DNA from: Bog-532 sp963828445
GTDB lineage: Bacteria > Actinomycetota > Actinomycetes > Streptosporangiales > Streptosporangiaceae
Assembly (NCBI GenBank): GCA_963828445.1
Contig: CAWHFP010000009.1
Span: forward strand, 186,001-250,000
Length of the DNA stretch: 64,000 nucleotides
Reading direction: 5' to 3'
Made by a program: the position numbers and the translations under genes
Shown here: piece by piece, positions 18,019 to 26,553 of the stretch
Layout of the letters: each line of letters opens with the position of its first letter
Position numbering within the stretch: the stretch's first letter is position 1
The notes under the pieces: generated by a model
Databases searched by the model: none
Seen by the model: the letters and a program-made list of their open reading frames with translations, nothing else
What the model was told of the DNA's origin: nothing

Positions 18019-18866
18019 GTCGGGCGCGTCTCCGTCTCCGGGCCTGGCGCGGCGCTGCTGTCGCCCGGCTCGGCCGGCTCGGCTCGGCTCAATCGCCTCG
18101 GCCGGTTCGGCTCAATCGCCTCGGCCGGTTCGGCCGGCTTGACGGCGGATTTGCGGGCCGCGTCCAGGTCGAACGGGACGGCCGGCGGGGTCCCCGGGCG
18201 CAGCCCGGTCAGCAGGCTGGTCACGTCGGCCATGATCGCCGCGGTGGCCGCCCGCAGCGTGGTCGCGGTCAGCGGCTTGCCCTCGAACGCGGACAGGTCC
18301 ACGGCCGGCCCGGCCACCAGCCGGGCCCGCTTGCGCGGCCACAGCCGCGGCTTGGTCGTGCCGTAGGGCAGCACCTCGTGGGCACCCCACTGCGCGATCG
18401 GGATGACCGGCACCCCGGTCTTGAGGGCCAGCCGGGCCGCGCCGGTCTTGCCCACCATCGGCCACAGGTCCGGGTCGCGCGAAGCGGTGCCTTCCGGGTA
18501 AACGATCACGCACTGGCCGTCCCGCAGCGCGTCCTCGGCCTGCTTGAGCACCAGCGCGGCGTCGTTGCGGTTACGGTAAACGGGGAGCTCACCGAGCTTG
18601 CGCAGGAATGGGCCGATGACTTTGACGTTGAAGACGGAAGACTTGATGAGGAACACGGGGAAGCGGCCCCCGTCGTAACTGAACACCGCGACCGCGGCCC
18701 AGTCGGCGTAGGACAGGTGGTTGGGAGCCAGGATCACGCCGCCGGTCCGGGGAAGGTTCTCCCGGCCGCGCTGTTCATGCTTCATGAGGACGGCCAGCAC
18801 TATGCGCAGCCCCCGCCCGGTGATGACCCGCAGGCCGGGTGAGTAGCTTCGCTCCGGCTTGGTCAT
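18015..18866 (-). CDS. plsC: 1-acyl-sn-glycerol-3-phosphate acyltransferase
   Basis: 283 residues. PlsC-type acyltransferase; catalytic NHLSYAD is near residue 49 and the substrate-binding YPEGTASRD near 122. It acylates lysophosphatidate on the inner face of the membrane. The last 50 or so residues (AVKPAEPAEAIEPNRPRR onwards) are a Pro/Glu-rich extension that contains a 23-base tandem duplication read in two different frames. gpsA overlaps its stop, linking two consecutive steps of phospholipid synthesis. Confidence 0.94.
   Translation of the reverse strand: MTKPERSYSPGLRVITGRGLRIVLAVLMKHEQRGRENLPRTGGVILAPNHLSYADWAAVAVFSYDGGRFPVFLIKSSVFNVKVIGPFLRKLGELPVYRNRNDAALVLKQAEDALRDGQCVIVYPEGTASRDPDLWPMVGKTGAARLALKTGVPVIPIAQWGAHEVLPYGTTKPRLWPRKRARLVAGPAVDLSAFEGKPLTATTLRAATAAIMADVTSLLTGLRPGTPPAVPFDLDAARKSAVKPAEPAEAIEPNRPRRLSRAEPAEPGDSSAAPGPETETRPT
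18086..18133. repeat. 23-base tandem duplication in the plsC 3' end
   Basis: A 25-base segment at 18086-18110 recurs at 18109-18133 with a period of 23 bases (unit begins ctcaatcgcctcggccggtt). As 23 is not a multiple of three, the second copy is translated in another frame: the first as AEPAEAIEP, the second as NRPRRLSR. Confidence 0.9.
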
Positions 18867-18940
18867 GGCGCGAGGCTTCCGATCTTCATCAGGTCAGTCT
18901 CCTGGTTGAGGTGGTTCGATGTCGAGGCAGGATCACTCGT

Positions 18941-19594
18941 ATGTCTGATGATGCCCGGTTCCCGTGGGCGGTGGTGGTCCCCGTCAAGGTACTTGCCCGG
19001 GCCAAGTCCCGGATCGCCCCCCTGGCCGGTTCGCGCCGGGCCGAACTGGCCCTGGCCATGGTCGCGGACACCATCAGCGCGGTGGTCGCGTCGCCGGTGG
19101 GCCAGCAGGTGATCGCGGTGACCGACGACCCGGTCGCGGCCCGCGAACTGGCGGGGCTCGGTATCACCGTTGTGCCGGACGAGCCGCAGGCCGGGCTGAA
19201 CGAGGCCCTGGTGTTCGGGGCCTCCTGCGCCGCCCGCCAGTGGCCGGGGTCGGGGGTGGCCGCCCTGTCCGGGGACCTCCCGGCGCTGCGGCCGGACGAG
19301 ATTTCCGCCGCGCTGCGGGCCGCCGCGTCCTGGCCGGAGGCCTTCGTGCCGGACCTTCAGGGGTCGGGCACCACGTTGTACGCGGCCGGCCCCGGGGCCG
19401 GGTTCCGGCCCGCGTTCGGCCCGGACTCGCGCTTCCGGCACGTGGCCCAGGGCGCCGCCGAACTGCTGCTGCCGGGGATCACGGGGCTGCGCCGGGACGT
19501 GGACACGGCCCAGGATCTGCGCGACGCCGCCCGCCTGGGCCTGGGCGCCCGCACCTCGGCGGTCGCCGCCGACCTCCTCCGCGCGGCCGGCTGA
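18941..19594 (+). CDS. cofC: 2-phospho-L-lactate (or phosphoenolpyruvate) guanylyltransferase, F420 biosynthesis
   Basis: 217 residues. A nucleotidyltransferase that activates the phospho-acid side chain of coenzyme F420 with GTP; actinobacterial enzymes use phosphoenolpyruvate. The N-terminal VVVPVKVLARAKSRIAP, the acceptor region AALSGDLPALRPDEI near residue 107 and DLQGSGTTLYAA/FGPDSRFRHV near 140-165 match CofC (FbiD). The ATG at 18941 gives the family N-terminus; the open frame extends further back but into the plsC region. It is divergent from plsC. Confidence 0.93.
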   Translation: MSDDARFPWAVVVPVKVLARAKSRIAPLAGSRRAELALAMVADTISAVVASPVGQQVIAVTDDPVAARELAGLGITVVPDEPQAGLNEALVFGASCAARQWPGSGVAALSGDLPALRPDEISAALRAAASWPEAFVPDLQGSGTTLYAAGPGAGFRPAFGPDSRFRHVAQGAAELLLPGITGLRRDVDTAQDLRDAARLGLGARTSAVAADLLRAAG

Positions 19595-19648
19595 AGCCGC
19601 CCCCGGGTCCGGCGCCCCGGAGCGCCCGGAGCGCCCGGAGGACCGGCG

Positions 19649-20410
19649 CTACTGGGGGCTGGTCGCCACGGCCAGGACCCGGCGGAGCAGGCCGGACCAC
19701 TCCAGGGACCTGACCCCCTCGTCGTGGAACGACCGCAGCGCGGGGTCGTCGCCCGGATCGAGGGTGACGGCCTCTTCCCACAGCGCGTGCTCGGCCGCCA
19801 GCCAGGCCGGACGGTCGCGGACCTCGATATCGGTGAAGCCCGCCTGCCGGAGGCCGCCGGCCAGGTCGGCCCGGCGGATCCGGACCCCGACCCGCTCGTC
19901 GGCCCGGTCCACCGCCTCCCAGCAGGTCAGAACGACCCGGCCCCCGGGCTTGAGGACCCGGCGGATCTCGCCGTAGGCCGCCGGCGGCTCGTCCGGGAAC
20001 TGGATGGCGTCGGTGCACAGCACGGCCTCGACGCTGGCCCCGGGCAGCCCGGTCGCCGTGAGCTCGCCCACCTGGAAGGTCGCGTCGGGCCCGCCCATCC
20101 GGGCCGCCTGCTCCCGCGCCTCGGCCACGGCCTCCGCCGAGAAGTCCACCCCGATCAGGGACGCCCCGGTCGCCTGGGCGATCAGCAGGCCGTAGGCGCC
20201 CCGGCCGCAGGCCAGGTCGAGCAGCGTGCTCCCGGGCTTGAGCCGGAGCTCACCGGTCAGCTCCGGGATCGCCGCCGCGGTCACCACGCCGGCCTGGGTG
20301 CCGGGCGGGAAGCCCATGTGCCGGTTCATGATGCCGGCCACCGTCGGCGCGGCCGCCTGGTTCGCGTACCAGCCGTCGAAGTACTCAGCCGACCGCGGTC
20401 TGGGAGCCAT
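19649..20410 (-). CDS. SAM-dependent methyltransferase, class I
   Basis: 253 residues with the Rossmann methyltransferase motifs: motif I LLDLACGRGAYGLLI near residue 60, acidic motif II GVDFSAEAVAEA near 84, and motif post-I AVLCTDAIQFPDE near 128. The N-terminal YFDGWYAN and NRHMGFPPG suggest a small-molecule methyltransferase of the UbiE/class-I type. Substrate unknown. It is convergent with cofC and upstream of the Lrp-domain gene on the same strand; no function follows from the neighbours. Confidence 0.85.
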   Translation of the reverse strand: MAPRPRSAEYFDGWYANQAAAPTVAGIMNRHMGFPPGTQAGVVTAAAIPELTGELRLKPGSTLLDLACGRGAYGLLIAQATGASLIGVDFSAEAVAEAREQAARMGGPDATFQVGELTATGLPGASVEAVLCTDAIQFPDEPPAAYGEIRRVLKPGGRVVLTCWEAVDRADERVGVRIRRADLAGGLRQAGFTDIEVRDRPAWLAAEHALWEEAVTLDPGDDPALRSFHDEGVRSLEWSGLLRRVLAVATSPQ

Positions 20411-20433
20411 GGGCCCAGCGTAGGCCGGAGGGG

Positions 20434-20667
20434 TCAGATGTAGACCACGGGGCAGGTGAGGGTGCGGGTGATGCCCTCGACGGACTGGATGCCGCCCGCG
20501 ACCAGGCGGCCGAGTTCGTCGACGTTGTTGGCTTCGGCGCGGACGATGACGTCGTAGGGGCCGGTCACATCCTCGGCCTGGGTGACCCCGGAGATAGCGG
20601 CGATCTGCTTGGCGACATCGGCGGCCTTGCCGACCTCCGTCTGGACCAGGATGTAGGCCTGAACCAT
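20434..20667 (-). CDS. Stand-alone Lrp/AsnC ligand-binding (RAM) domain protein
   Basis: 77 residues, the effector-binding half of an Lrp/AsnC regulator with no DNA-binding domain. MVQAYILVQTEVGKA, VTGPYDVIVRAEAN and the closing TRTLTCPVVYI are typical of the short actinobacterial form, which is thought to oligomerise and modulate full-length Lrp proteins or enzymes. The ATG at 20667 has a ctggagg site seven to eight bases before it. Divergent from thiL. Confidence 0.9.
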   Translation of the reverse strand: MVQAYILVQTEVGKAADVAKQIAAISGVTQAEDVTGPYDVIVRAEANNVDELGRLVAGGIQSVEGITRTLTCPVVYI

Positions 20668-20813
20668 GGGGTCCTCCAGGGGCACAGAGTTCGACGGTGA
20701 AATACGACCCGGAGAGGCCACGCTACCTTAGGGCGCAAGATCCCTCACAGGGTGAGATCGACCGAATTCCGCGGGAGGGCAGCATCGGCACCGGAAACCG
20801 CGAGGCCACCGAC

Positions 20814-21773
20814 GTGACCAGCGGGGACGCCACACCGAGCCTGGGCGAGCTGGGCGAGTTCGGCTTGATCGGGCAGCTGGCCGCGCGGCTGCCGGCCGGC
20901 CCGGGGACCGAGGTGGGCATCGGGGATGACGCCGCCGTGCTGGCCGCCCCGGATGGCCGGGTGGTCGCCACCACCGACTTCCTGCTCGAGGGACGGCACT
21001 TCCGGCGGGACTGGGCCGGGCCGGGCGACATCGGGCACCGGGCCGCCGTGCGCAGCCTGGCCGACGTGGCCGCCATGGGCGCGGTGCCGACCGCGCTGCT
21101 GGTGGCGTTCGCGGCCCCGCCCGAACTGCCGTCGTCCTGGGCGCTGGACCTGTCGGCGGCCCTGGCCGCCGAGGCCGCCCGGGCCGGAGCCACCGTGGCC
21201 GGCGGGGACACGGCCAGCTTCGAGGCCGTGCTGCTGGCCGTGACCGGGCTGGGTGACCTGCAGGGCCGGGCCCCGGTGACCCGGGGCGGGGCCCGGCCCG
21301 GCGACGTGCTGGCCGTGGCCGGGCCGCTGGGCCGTTCGGCGGCCGGGCTGGCCCTGCTGGAGGCGGGCCGCCGGGAACCGGCCGGTCTGGTCCAGGCCCA
21401 CCTGCGGCCCATGCCGCCCTATGACGCCGGGCCCGAGGCGGCCCGGCTCGGGGCCACCGCGCTGATGGACGTCAGTGACGGCCTGCTGGCCGACCTCGGT
21501 CATATCTCGGACGCCAGCCACGCAGCCTTCGATATCAACAGCGGAGCCCTGGACATCGGGCCGCTCGAACCGGCGGCCGAAGCCCTCGGCCGCGGGGACC
21601 CGCTGGACTGGGCGCTGACCGGCGGCGAAGATCACTCGCTGGTGGCCACGTTCCCGCCCGGGACCCGGCTGCCGAACCGCTGGCGGGTCATCGGCGAGGT
21701 CCGGGCCGGTGAGGGTGTCCTCGTCGACGGGCGCCCGTACGAGGGATCAGCCGGCTGGCGGCACTTCCGCTGA
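20814..21773 (+). CDS. thiL: Thiamine-monophosphate kinase
   Basis: 319 residues. Phosphorylates thiamine monophosphate to the active pyrophosphate. N-terminal GEFGLIGQLAARLP, GIGDDAAVL (metal/ATP binding) near residue 36, ATTDFLLEGRHFRRDW near 56, RSLADVAAMGAVP and the C-terminal DVSDGLLADLGHI and TGGEDHSLVATFP are all ThiL hallmarks. GTG at 20814 was chosen because the longer frame to 20697 adds a non-conserved leader; the ribosome site is weak. thiD follows 74 bases downstream, so the pair forms a thiamine salvage/phosphorylation operon. Confidence 0.95.
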   Translation: MTSGDATPSLGELGEFGLIGQLAARLPAGPGTEVGIGDDAAVLAAPDGRVVATTDFLLEGRHFRRDWAGPGDIGHRAAVRSLADVAAMGAVPTALLVAFAAPPELPSSWALDLSAALAAEAARAGATVAGGDTASFEAVLLAVTGLGDLQGRAPVTRGGARPGDVLAVAGPLGRSAAGLALLEAGRREPAGLVQAHLRPMPPYDAGPEAARLGATALMDVSDGLLADLGHISDASHAAFDINSGALDIGPLEPAAEALGRGDPLDWALTGGEDHSLVATFPPGTRLPNRWRVIGEVRAGEGVLVDGRPYEGSAGWRHFR

Positions 21774-21847
21774 CCGATGGGGCCGCCCGCCAGCCGGCGC
21801 TGACCCTCGGGCGGCCCGCACTTGCGCCCGGTCTTAGTGTGGAACCC

Positions 21848-23233
21848 ATGTCCCGGCCGCCGCTCACGCCCACCCCGCCGTGCGTGCTGACCATCGCCGG
21901 ATCGGACTCGTGCGGGGGCGCGGGCATCCAGGCCGACCTCAAGACCATGCAGGCCCTCGGCGTGCACGGCATGAGCGTGGTCACCGCGGTCACCGCCCAG
22001 AACTCGGTCGGCGTGCAGAACTTCTGGGACCTGCCGCCCGACGCCGTGCGCGAGCAGCTGTACTCGATCCTCACCGACATCCCGGTCCAGGCGGTGAAGA
22101 CCGGGATGCTGGCCTCCAGCGGCATCGTCGGCGTGGTGGCCGAGGTGGTGGGGGCCATCCCGGCCCCGCTGGTGGTGGACCCGGTGGCGGTGTCCAAGCA
22201 CGGGCACTCGCTGCTGATGGAGGGCGCCGGGGACAGCCTGCGCGACGCCCTGCTGCCGCTGGCCACCGTGGTCACCCCGAACCTGGACGAGGCCGAGCAG
22301 CTGACCGGGACCAAGGCCATGGACGAGGACAGCATGCTGACCGTGGCCGAGGCCATCAAGGCCCTCGGCCCCAAGTACGTGCTGATCAAGGGCGGCCACC
22401 TGGCCGGGGACCCGATCGACCTGCTCTGGGACGGCGACCGCGCCTGGCGGTTCGTGGGCGAGCGGATCGCGACCCCGCACACGCACGGGACGGGGTGCAC
22501 GCTGGCTTCGGCCATCGCGTCCTACCTGGCGCTGGGGGAGGACGTCCCGGCCGCGGTGGCCCAGGCCCGCGACTACGTGACCGGCGCGATCCGGGCCGGG
22601 TTCCCGCTCGGCTCCGGCATCGGCCCGGTCGACCACGCCTGGCAGTCCCGCCGCGAGCCAAGCGCCCCACGGCGGTCAGGTCAGATACAGGACCGCGATA
22701 CCGGCGGTGACGCAGACGGCGGCCACGAGCCGCACCCAGCCGAACTTCTCGTGAAAGAACACGCTGCCGATCACCGCCGCCACCACGATGGAAGACTCGC
22801 GCAAGGCGGCCACCGTGGCCAGCGCCCCCCGGGTCTGGGCCCACAGCACCAGGCCGTAGGCCAGCACCGACAGCCCGCCCCCGAGCAGGCCGATGGGCCA
22901 CACCGGCCGCAGCGCGGGCAGCAGCTGGCGACGGCGGATGGCCAGCGCCACGAACGGCCAGGGCGCGGTCTCCAGCACCATCAGCCAGCCGATGTAGCCG
23001 AGCACGCTGTGCGACAGCCGGACCCCGAGGCCGTCCACGGTGGTGTAGCCGGCGATGGAAAGGCCGGTGGCCAGGGCGGCCAGCACCGCCCGCTTGTCGT
23101 ACCCGCCGTTCTTGCGGCCGGACAGCACCAGGCTGCCGAGCCCGAGGCAGATCAGGGCCACCCCGGCGAACTGGCCCGGGCCGGGGGTCTCCCCGGCGAA
23201 CGCCGCGGCCAGGGCCAGCACCACCAGCGGTGA
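21848..23233 (+). CDS. thiD: Hydroxymethylpyrimidine/phosphomethylpyrimidine kinase with no stop at the family end
   Basis: Residues 1-275 are a complete ThiD: TIAGSDSCGGAGIQADLKT at 13-31, GTKAMDE, LIKGGHL and the ATP-binding HGTGCTLASAIASYLA near 213-228, ending GPVDHAW. ThiD makes the pyrimidine pyrophosphate for thiamine. Normally the protein ends here, but the frame runs on for some 185 codons, which are simply antisense to the EamA gene and have a His/Arg/Gln-rich, unnatural composition. A TGA in another frame at 22708 would end a normal ThiD, so a lost base around 22650-22700 is the simplest explanation. The functional end is near 22680. Confidence 0.85.
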   Translation: MSRPPLTPTPPCVLTIAGSDSCGGAGIQADLKTMQALGVHGMSVVTAVTAQNSVGVQNFWDLPPDAVREQLYSILTDIPVQAVKTGMLASSGIVGVVAEVVGAIPAPLVVDPVAVSKHGHSLLMEGAGDSLRDALLPLATVVTPNLDEAEQLTGTKAMDEDSMLTVAEAIKALGPKYVLIKGGHLAGDPIDLLWDGDRAWRFVGERIATPHTHGTGCTLASAIASYLALGEDVPAAVAQARDYVTGAIRAGFPLGSGIGPVDHAWQSRREPSAPRRSGQIQDRDTGGDADGGHEPHPAELLVKEHAADHRRHHDGRLAQGGHRGQRPPGLGPQHQAVGQHRQPAPEQADGPHRPQRGQQLATADGQRHERPGRGLQHHQPADVAEHAVRQPDPEAVHGGVAGDGKAGGQGGQHRPLVVPAVLAAGQHQAAEPEADQGHPGELARAGGLPGERRGQGQHHQR

Positions 23234-23536
23234 CGTGCCGCGGGCCAGGGGATAGGTCTGGCTGAAGTCGCCCAGCCGGTACGAGGCCATCAGCAGCACC
23301 GTGTAGGTGATGTGCAGCAGGACCGAGACGCCCAGGTAGCCCCAGGCGCGGCTGGACGGGGTGGCCCCCAGCACGAGCAGCGGCACCGCGCAGATCAGGC
23401 CGCCCAGGCTGACCAGGGTGAACGAGACCAGCTTGTCCTTGATGCCGTGGGCGATCGAGTTCCAGGTCGCGTGGGCCACGGCCGCGCTCAGCGTGGTGGC
23501 CAGGATGAAGGGGGACGCGCCGGCGGCAAAGCTCAT
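22676..23536 (-). CDS. EamA/DMT-family membrane transporter
   Basis: 286 residues with about ten hydrophobic helices (for example FILATTLSAAVAHATWNSIAHG, LVSFTLVSLGGLICAVPLLVL, WLMVLETAPWPFVALAI), the pattern of two five-helix EamA repeats of the drug/metabolite transporter superfamily. Probably exports or exchanges a small metabolite across the inner membrane; substrate unknown. ATG at 23536 has GAGGAG eight bases before it. It is convergent with thiD and its 3' end abuts thiD's natural end. Confidence 0.85.
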   Translation of the reverse strand: MSFAAGASPFILATTLSAAVAHATWNSIAHGIKDKLVSFTLVSLGGLICAVPLLVLGATPSSRAWGYLGVSVLLHITYTVLLMASYRLGDFSQTYPLARGTSPLVVLALAAAFAGETPGPGQFAGVALICLGLGSLVLSGRKNGGYDKRAVLAALATGLSIAGYTTVDGLGVRLSHSVLGYIGWLMVLETAPWPFVALAIRRRQLLPALRPVWPIGLLGGGLSVLAYGLVLWAQTRGALATVAALRESSIVVAAVIGSVFFHEKFGWVRLVAAVCVTAGIAVLYLT

Positions 23537-23810
23537 CGGAAGGCTCCTCGGGGCCGCCCCGCCGGAGCGGGGCATGCGAAATAGGAGCCCTCAGGGCTTT
23601 TATCCCGTCAGGTGTCGCCTGCGGTGGCCGGGACGACGGGCCGCCGCATCGTGGCGCCGCTCGGTCCAGTCGCCGCGGTCCTGATTGTGGCGAACCGTGT
23701 TGCTGAATCGTGCTCAGGCGGACCGCGGCCGGAACCCTAGGCGCAACCACATGCTGGCTTCATCCTAGCCAGCGGCCCGGAAACCACCAAAGGGTTAACA
23801 GCACACAAAT

Positions 23811-23839
23811 AACCCGGACGCCACGACAGCGCCCGGGTT
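23811..23839 (-). terminator. Terminator hairpin after rpmB
   Basis: Arms 23811-23821 (aacccggacgc) and 23829-23839 (gcgcccgggtt) pair at ten of eleven positions around a seven-base loop, 17 bases beyond the rpmB stop on the minus strand, followed on that strand by ATTTGTG. Confidence 0.7.
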
Positions 23840-23855
23840 GGGTGGAACGAGACCG

Positions 23856-24044
23856 TTAGCGGCTGACCTTGCCGGCCTTGATGCACGACGTGCACACGTT
23901 CATGCGCTTCGGCGTGCCCTGGCCGACCTTGGCCCGGACGGTCTGGATGTTCGGGTTCCAACGGCGGCGGGTGCGGCGGTGCGAGTGCGAGATGTTGTTG
24001 CCGAAGCCCGGCCCCTTGCCGCATACGTCGCAGACGGAAGCCAC
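23856..24044 (-). CDS. rpmB: 50S ribosomal protein L28
   Basis: 62 residues, full length for actinobacterial L28. The two Cys pairs CDVCG at residues 5-9 and CTSC near 51-54 make it the zinc-binding (C+) form; HSHRRTRRRWNPNIQ is conserved. It is transcribed divergently from recG. In many actinobacteria a DAK-domain (fakA-like) gene stands between rpmB and recG; none is present here. Confidence 0.97.
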   Translation of the reverse strand: MASVCDVCGKGPGFGNNISHSHRRTRRRWNPNIQTVRAKVGQGTPKRMNVCTSCIKAGKVSR

Positions 24045-24181
24045 GGGTCACTCCAAAGTCGATGAGGGTTGATGGCCGCTCACACCAAGGGAGCAGCCGT
24101 CAGAGGATATCCAACGAAACGCAAGGACGCGAACTGGGCCGACGGCACGTTTCTGTCCGTGGCCGATTCTATCCTGCCCCT

Positions 24182-26389
24182 ATGACGACCGTGCGTGATC
24201 CGCTGGAGCGGGTGCTGGGCGCCAGGACGGCCAAGGTTCTGCACGACGCCTTCGACATGGAGACCGTGGGCGACCTGCTGCGGCACTACCCCCGCCGGTA
24301 CGCCAGCCGGGGCGAGCTGACCGAGCTGTCCTCGCTGCGCGACGGCGAGCACGTCACCGTGCTGGCCAAGGTGGCGACGGTCCGCAAGATCCCCATGGGC
24401 GGCCGCCGGGGCGACCGGCTGGAGGTCATCGTCACCGACGGCACGGCCCGGCTGACGCTGATGTTCTTCCACAAGGCGGGCTACTGGCAGAAGCTGCTGC
24501 GCCAGGAGGGGCTGGGCCTGTTCGCGGGCACGGTGTCGTCGTTCCGCGGCAAGCGGCAGCTGGTCCACCCGGACTGCGAAATGCTGCCGACCGCGGCCAC
24601 CGCCAGCGGCCAGGCCACCGAGTACGCCGCGGGCTACGCCGCCGAGCTGATCCCGGTCTACCCGGCCAGCGCCAAGATCTCCTCCTGGCAGATCGCCCGG
24701 TCGGTCCGCACCGTGCTCGACACCCTGGACGTGACCGAGGACCCGCTGCCGGAGCAACTGCGCGCCCAGCACGAGCTGACCAGCTTGTCCGAGGCCATCC
24801 ACGGCGTGCACCGGCCGGAGAACGCCGACGACTACCGCAAGGCCCGGCACCGGCTCAAGTGGGACGAGGCCTTCGTGCTGCAGGCCGCGCTGGCCCAGCG
24901 GCGGCACGCGGCGGCGGCGCTCCCGGCCACCCCGCGGCCGCTGCTGTCCGGGGGCCTGGCCGAGGCGTTCGACCGCAGGCTGCCGTTCAGCCTGACCGCG
25001 GGCCAGTGCTCGGCCGGGGAGACCATCTCGGCCGACCTGGCCTGCGCGTTCCCCATGCACCGGCTGCTGCAGGGCGAGGTCGGCTCGGGCAAGACCGTGA
25101 TCGCGGTCCGGGCCATGCTCCAGGTCATCGACGCCGGCGGCCAGGCCGCGCTGCTGGCGCCCACCGAGGTCCTGGCCCAGCAGCACCACCGCTCGATCAG
25201 CGCCATGCTCGGGCCGCTCGGCCAGGCGGGCCGGCTGGGCGCGGCCGACACCGCCACCCGGGTCGCGCTGCTGACCGGGTCCATGGGTACCGCGGCCCGG
25301 CGTGAGGCCCTGACCGACGTGTTCACCGGCGACGCCGGCATCGTCATCGGCACCCACGCCCTGCTGGAGGACCAGGTCCGGTTCAGCGACCTGGGCCTGA
25401 TCGTGATCGACGAGCAGCACCGGTTCGGTGTCGAGCAGCGGGACGCGCTGCGTGAGAAGGCGGCCGGCGGCCGCCCGCACGTCCTGGTCATGACGGCCAC
25501 CCCGATCCCGCGCACGGTGGCCATGACCGTCTACGGCGACCTGGAGACCTCGACCCTGACCGAGCTGCCGTCGGGCCGGTCGCCGATCGCCTCGCACGTG
25601 GTGCCCGCGGACAAGCCGCACTTCCTGGACCGGGCCTGGACCCGGATCCGGGAGGAGGTCAGCCAGGGTCGCCAGGCCTACGTGGTCTGCCCCCGGGTCG
25701 GCAGCGGCGACGCCGACTCCGGCGACGAGAGCGAGGAGCCGCCGGAGGACGGCGCCGAGGAGACCACCAGCCGCCGGCCGCCGCTGGCCGTGCTGGACGT
25801 GGCCCCGGCCCTGGAGGAGGGGCCGCTGAACGGGCTGCGGGTGGCCGTGCTGCACGGCCGGATGCCCGCCGACGACAAGGAACGGGCCATGCGCGCGTTC
25901 ACCGAGGGCCACCTGGACGTGCTGGTCGCCACCACCGTCATCGAGGTCGGCGTGGACGTGCCCAACGCCACCGTCATGGTGGTCATGGACGCCGACCGGT
26001 TCGGCGTGTCCCAGCTGCACCAGTTGCGGGGCCGGGTCGGCCGGGGCCGCGAGCCCGGGCTGTGCCTGCTGGTCACCGAGGCCGAGGCGGGCAGCCCGGC
26101 CCGGGAGCGGCTGGACGCGGTGGCCGCCACCCTGGACGGGTTCAGCCTGTCCCGGCTGGACCTGGAGCAGCGCCGGGAGGGTGACGTGCTCGGCGCCACC
26201 CAGGCCGGCCGGCGGTCCAGCCTCAAGCTGCTCAGCCTGCTGGCCGACGAGGACCTCATCCGCCAGGCCCGGGAGGAGGCCGCCGCCGTGGTCGCCGAGG
26301 ACCCCGGCCTGACCAGCCACGAGCCCCTGGCCGAGGCCATCGCCGACCTGCTCGGCCCGCAGCGGGCCGAGTTCCTGGACAAGACCTGA
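24182..26389 (+). CDS. recG: ATP-dependent DNA helicase RecG
   Basis: 735 residues. Branch-migrating helicase that rewinds and regresses stalled forks. The wedge/OB domain covers about residues 60-150 (LRDGEHVTVLAKV). Helicase motifs: GEVGSGKTVIAV near 296, DEQHRFGVEQR (motif II) near 407, MTATPIPRT near 437, VLHGRMPADDKERAM near 558, ATTVIEVGVDVPNAT near 582, and the C-terminal QLRGRVGRGREPGLCLL. An acidic insert (about residues 515-540) separates motifs IV and V. ATG at 24182 gives the family N-terminus; the open frame runs further back into rpmB's leader. Confidence 0.97.
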   Translation: MTTVRDPLERVLGARTAKVLHDAFDMETVGDLLRHYPRRYASRGELTELSSLRDGEHVTVLAKVATVRKIPMGGRRGDRLEVIVTDGTARLTLMFFHKAGYWQKLLRQEGLGLFAGTVSSFRGKRQLVHPDCEMLPTAATASGQATEYAAGYAAELIPVYPASAKISSWQIARSVRTVLDTLDVTEDPLPEQLRAQHELTSLSEAIHGVHRPENADDYRKARHRLKWDEAFVLQAALAQRRHAAAALPATPRPLLSGGLAEAFDRRLPFSLTAGQCSAGETISADLACAFPMHRLLQGEVGSGKTVIAVRAMLQVIDAGGQAALLAPTEVLAQQHHRSISAMLGPLGQAGRLGAADTATRVALLTGSMGTAARREALTDVFTGDAGIVIGTHALLEDQVRFSDLGLIVIDEQHRFGVEQRDALREKAAGGRPHVLVMTATPIPRTVAMTVYGDLETSTLTELPSGRSPIASHVVPADKPHFLDRAWTRIREEVSQGRQAYVVCPRVGSGDADSGDESEEPPEDGAEETTSRRPPLAVLDVAPALEEGPLNGLRVAVLHGRMPADDKERAMRAFTEGHLDVLVATTVIEVGVDVPNATVMVVMDADRFGVSQLHQLRGRVGRGREPGLCLLVTEAEAGSPARERLDAVAATLDGFSLSRLDLEQRREGDVLGATQAGRRSSLKLLSLLADEDLIRQAREEAAAVVAEDPGLTSHEPLAEAIADLLGPQRAEFLDKT

Positions 26390-26553
26390 CCGCGGCCGCC
26401 ACCGCCCCGCGGCCGCCGCCCTGGTCTGCAATTGCACGAGAAAATGCGATCCAGCCTCTTACCCCGCTGATGGTCTGCTACATATTGTGACTTTACGGAT
26501 TGTCTGCGTGACGAGCGCGGGCAGCGGTGATGCCTTCAAGGGGGAAGAGGCCT

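Noticed and set aside
23576..23600. agccc-tca-gggcttttat hairpin before the EamA gene
   Set aside because: A five-base stem with TTTT on the plus strand is too small to claim as a terminator, and the preceding plus-strand gene's real end is already about 900 bases back.
24080..26437. 785-codon minus-strand frame opposite recG
   Set aside because: Antisense shadow of a fully motif-verified helicase gene.
26399..26553. Repeated ggtctgc motifs upstream of the flavohaemoprotein gene
   Set aside because: Three loose copies (tggtctgc, tggtctgc, ttgtctgc) are too short and irregular to assign to a nitric-oxide regulator.
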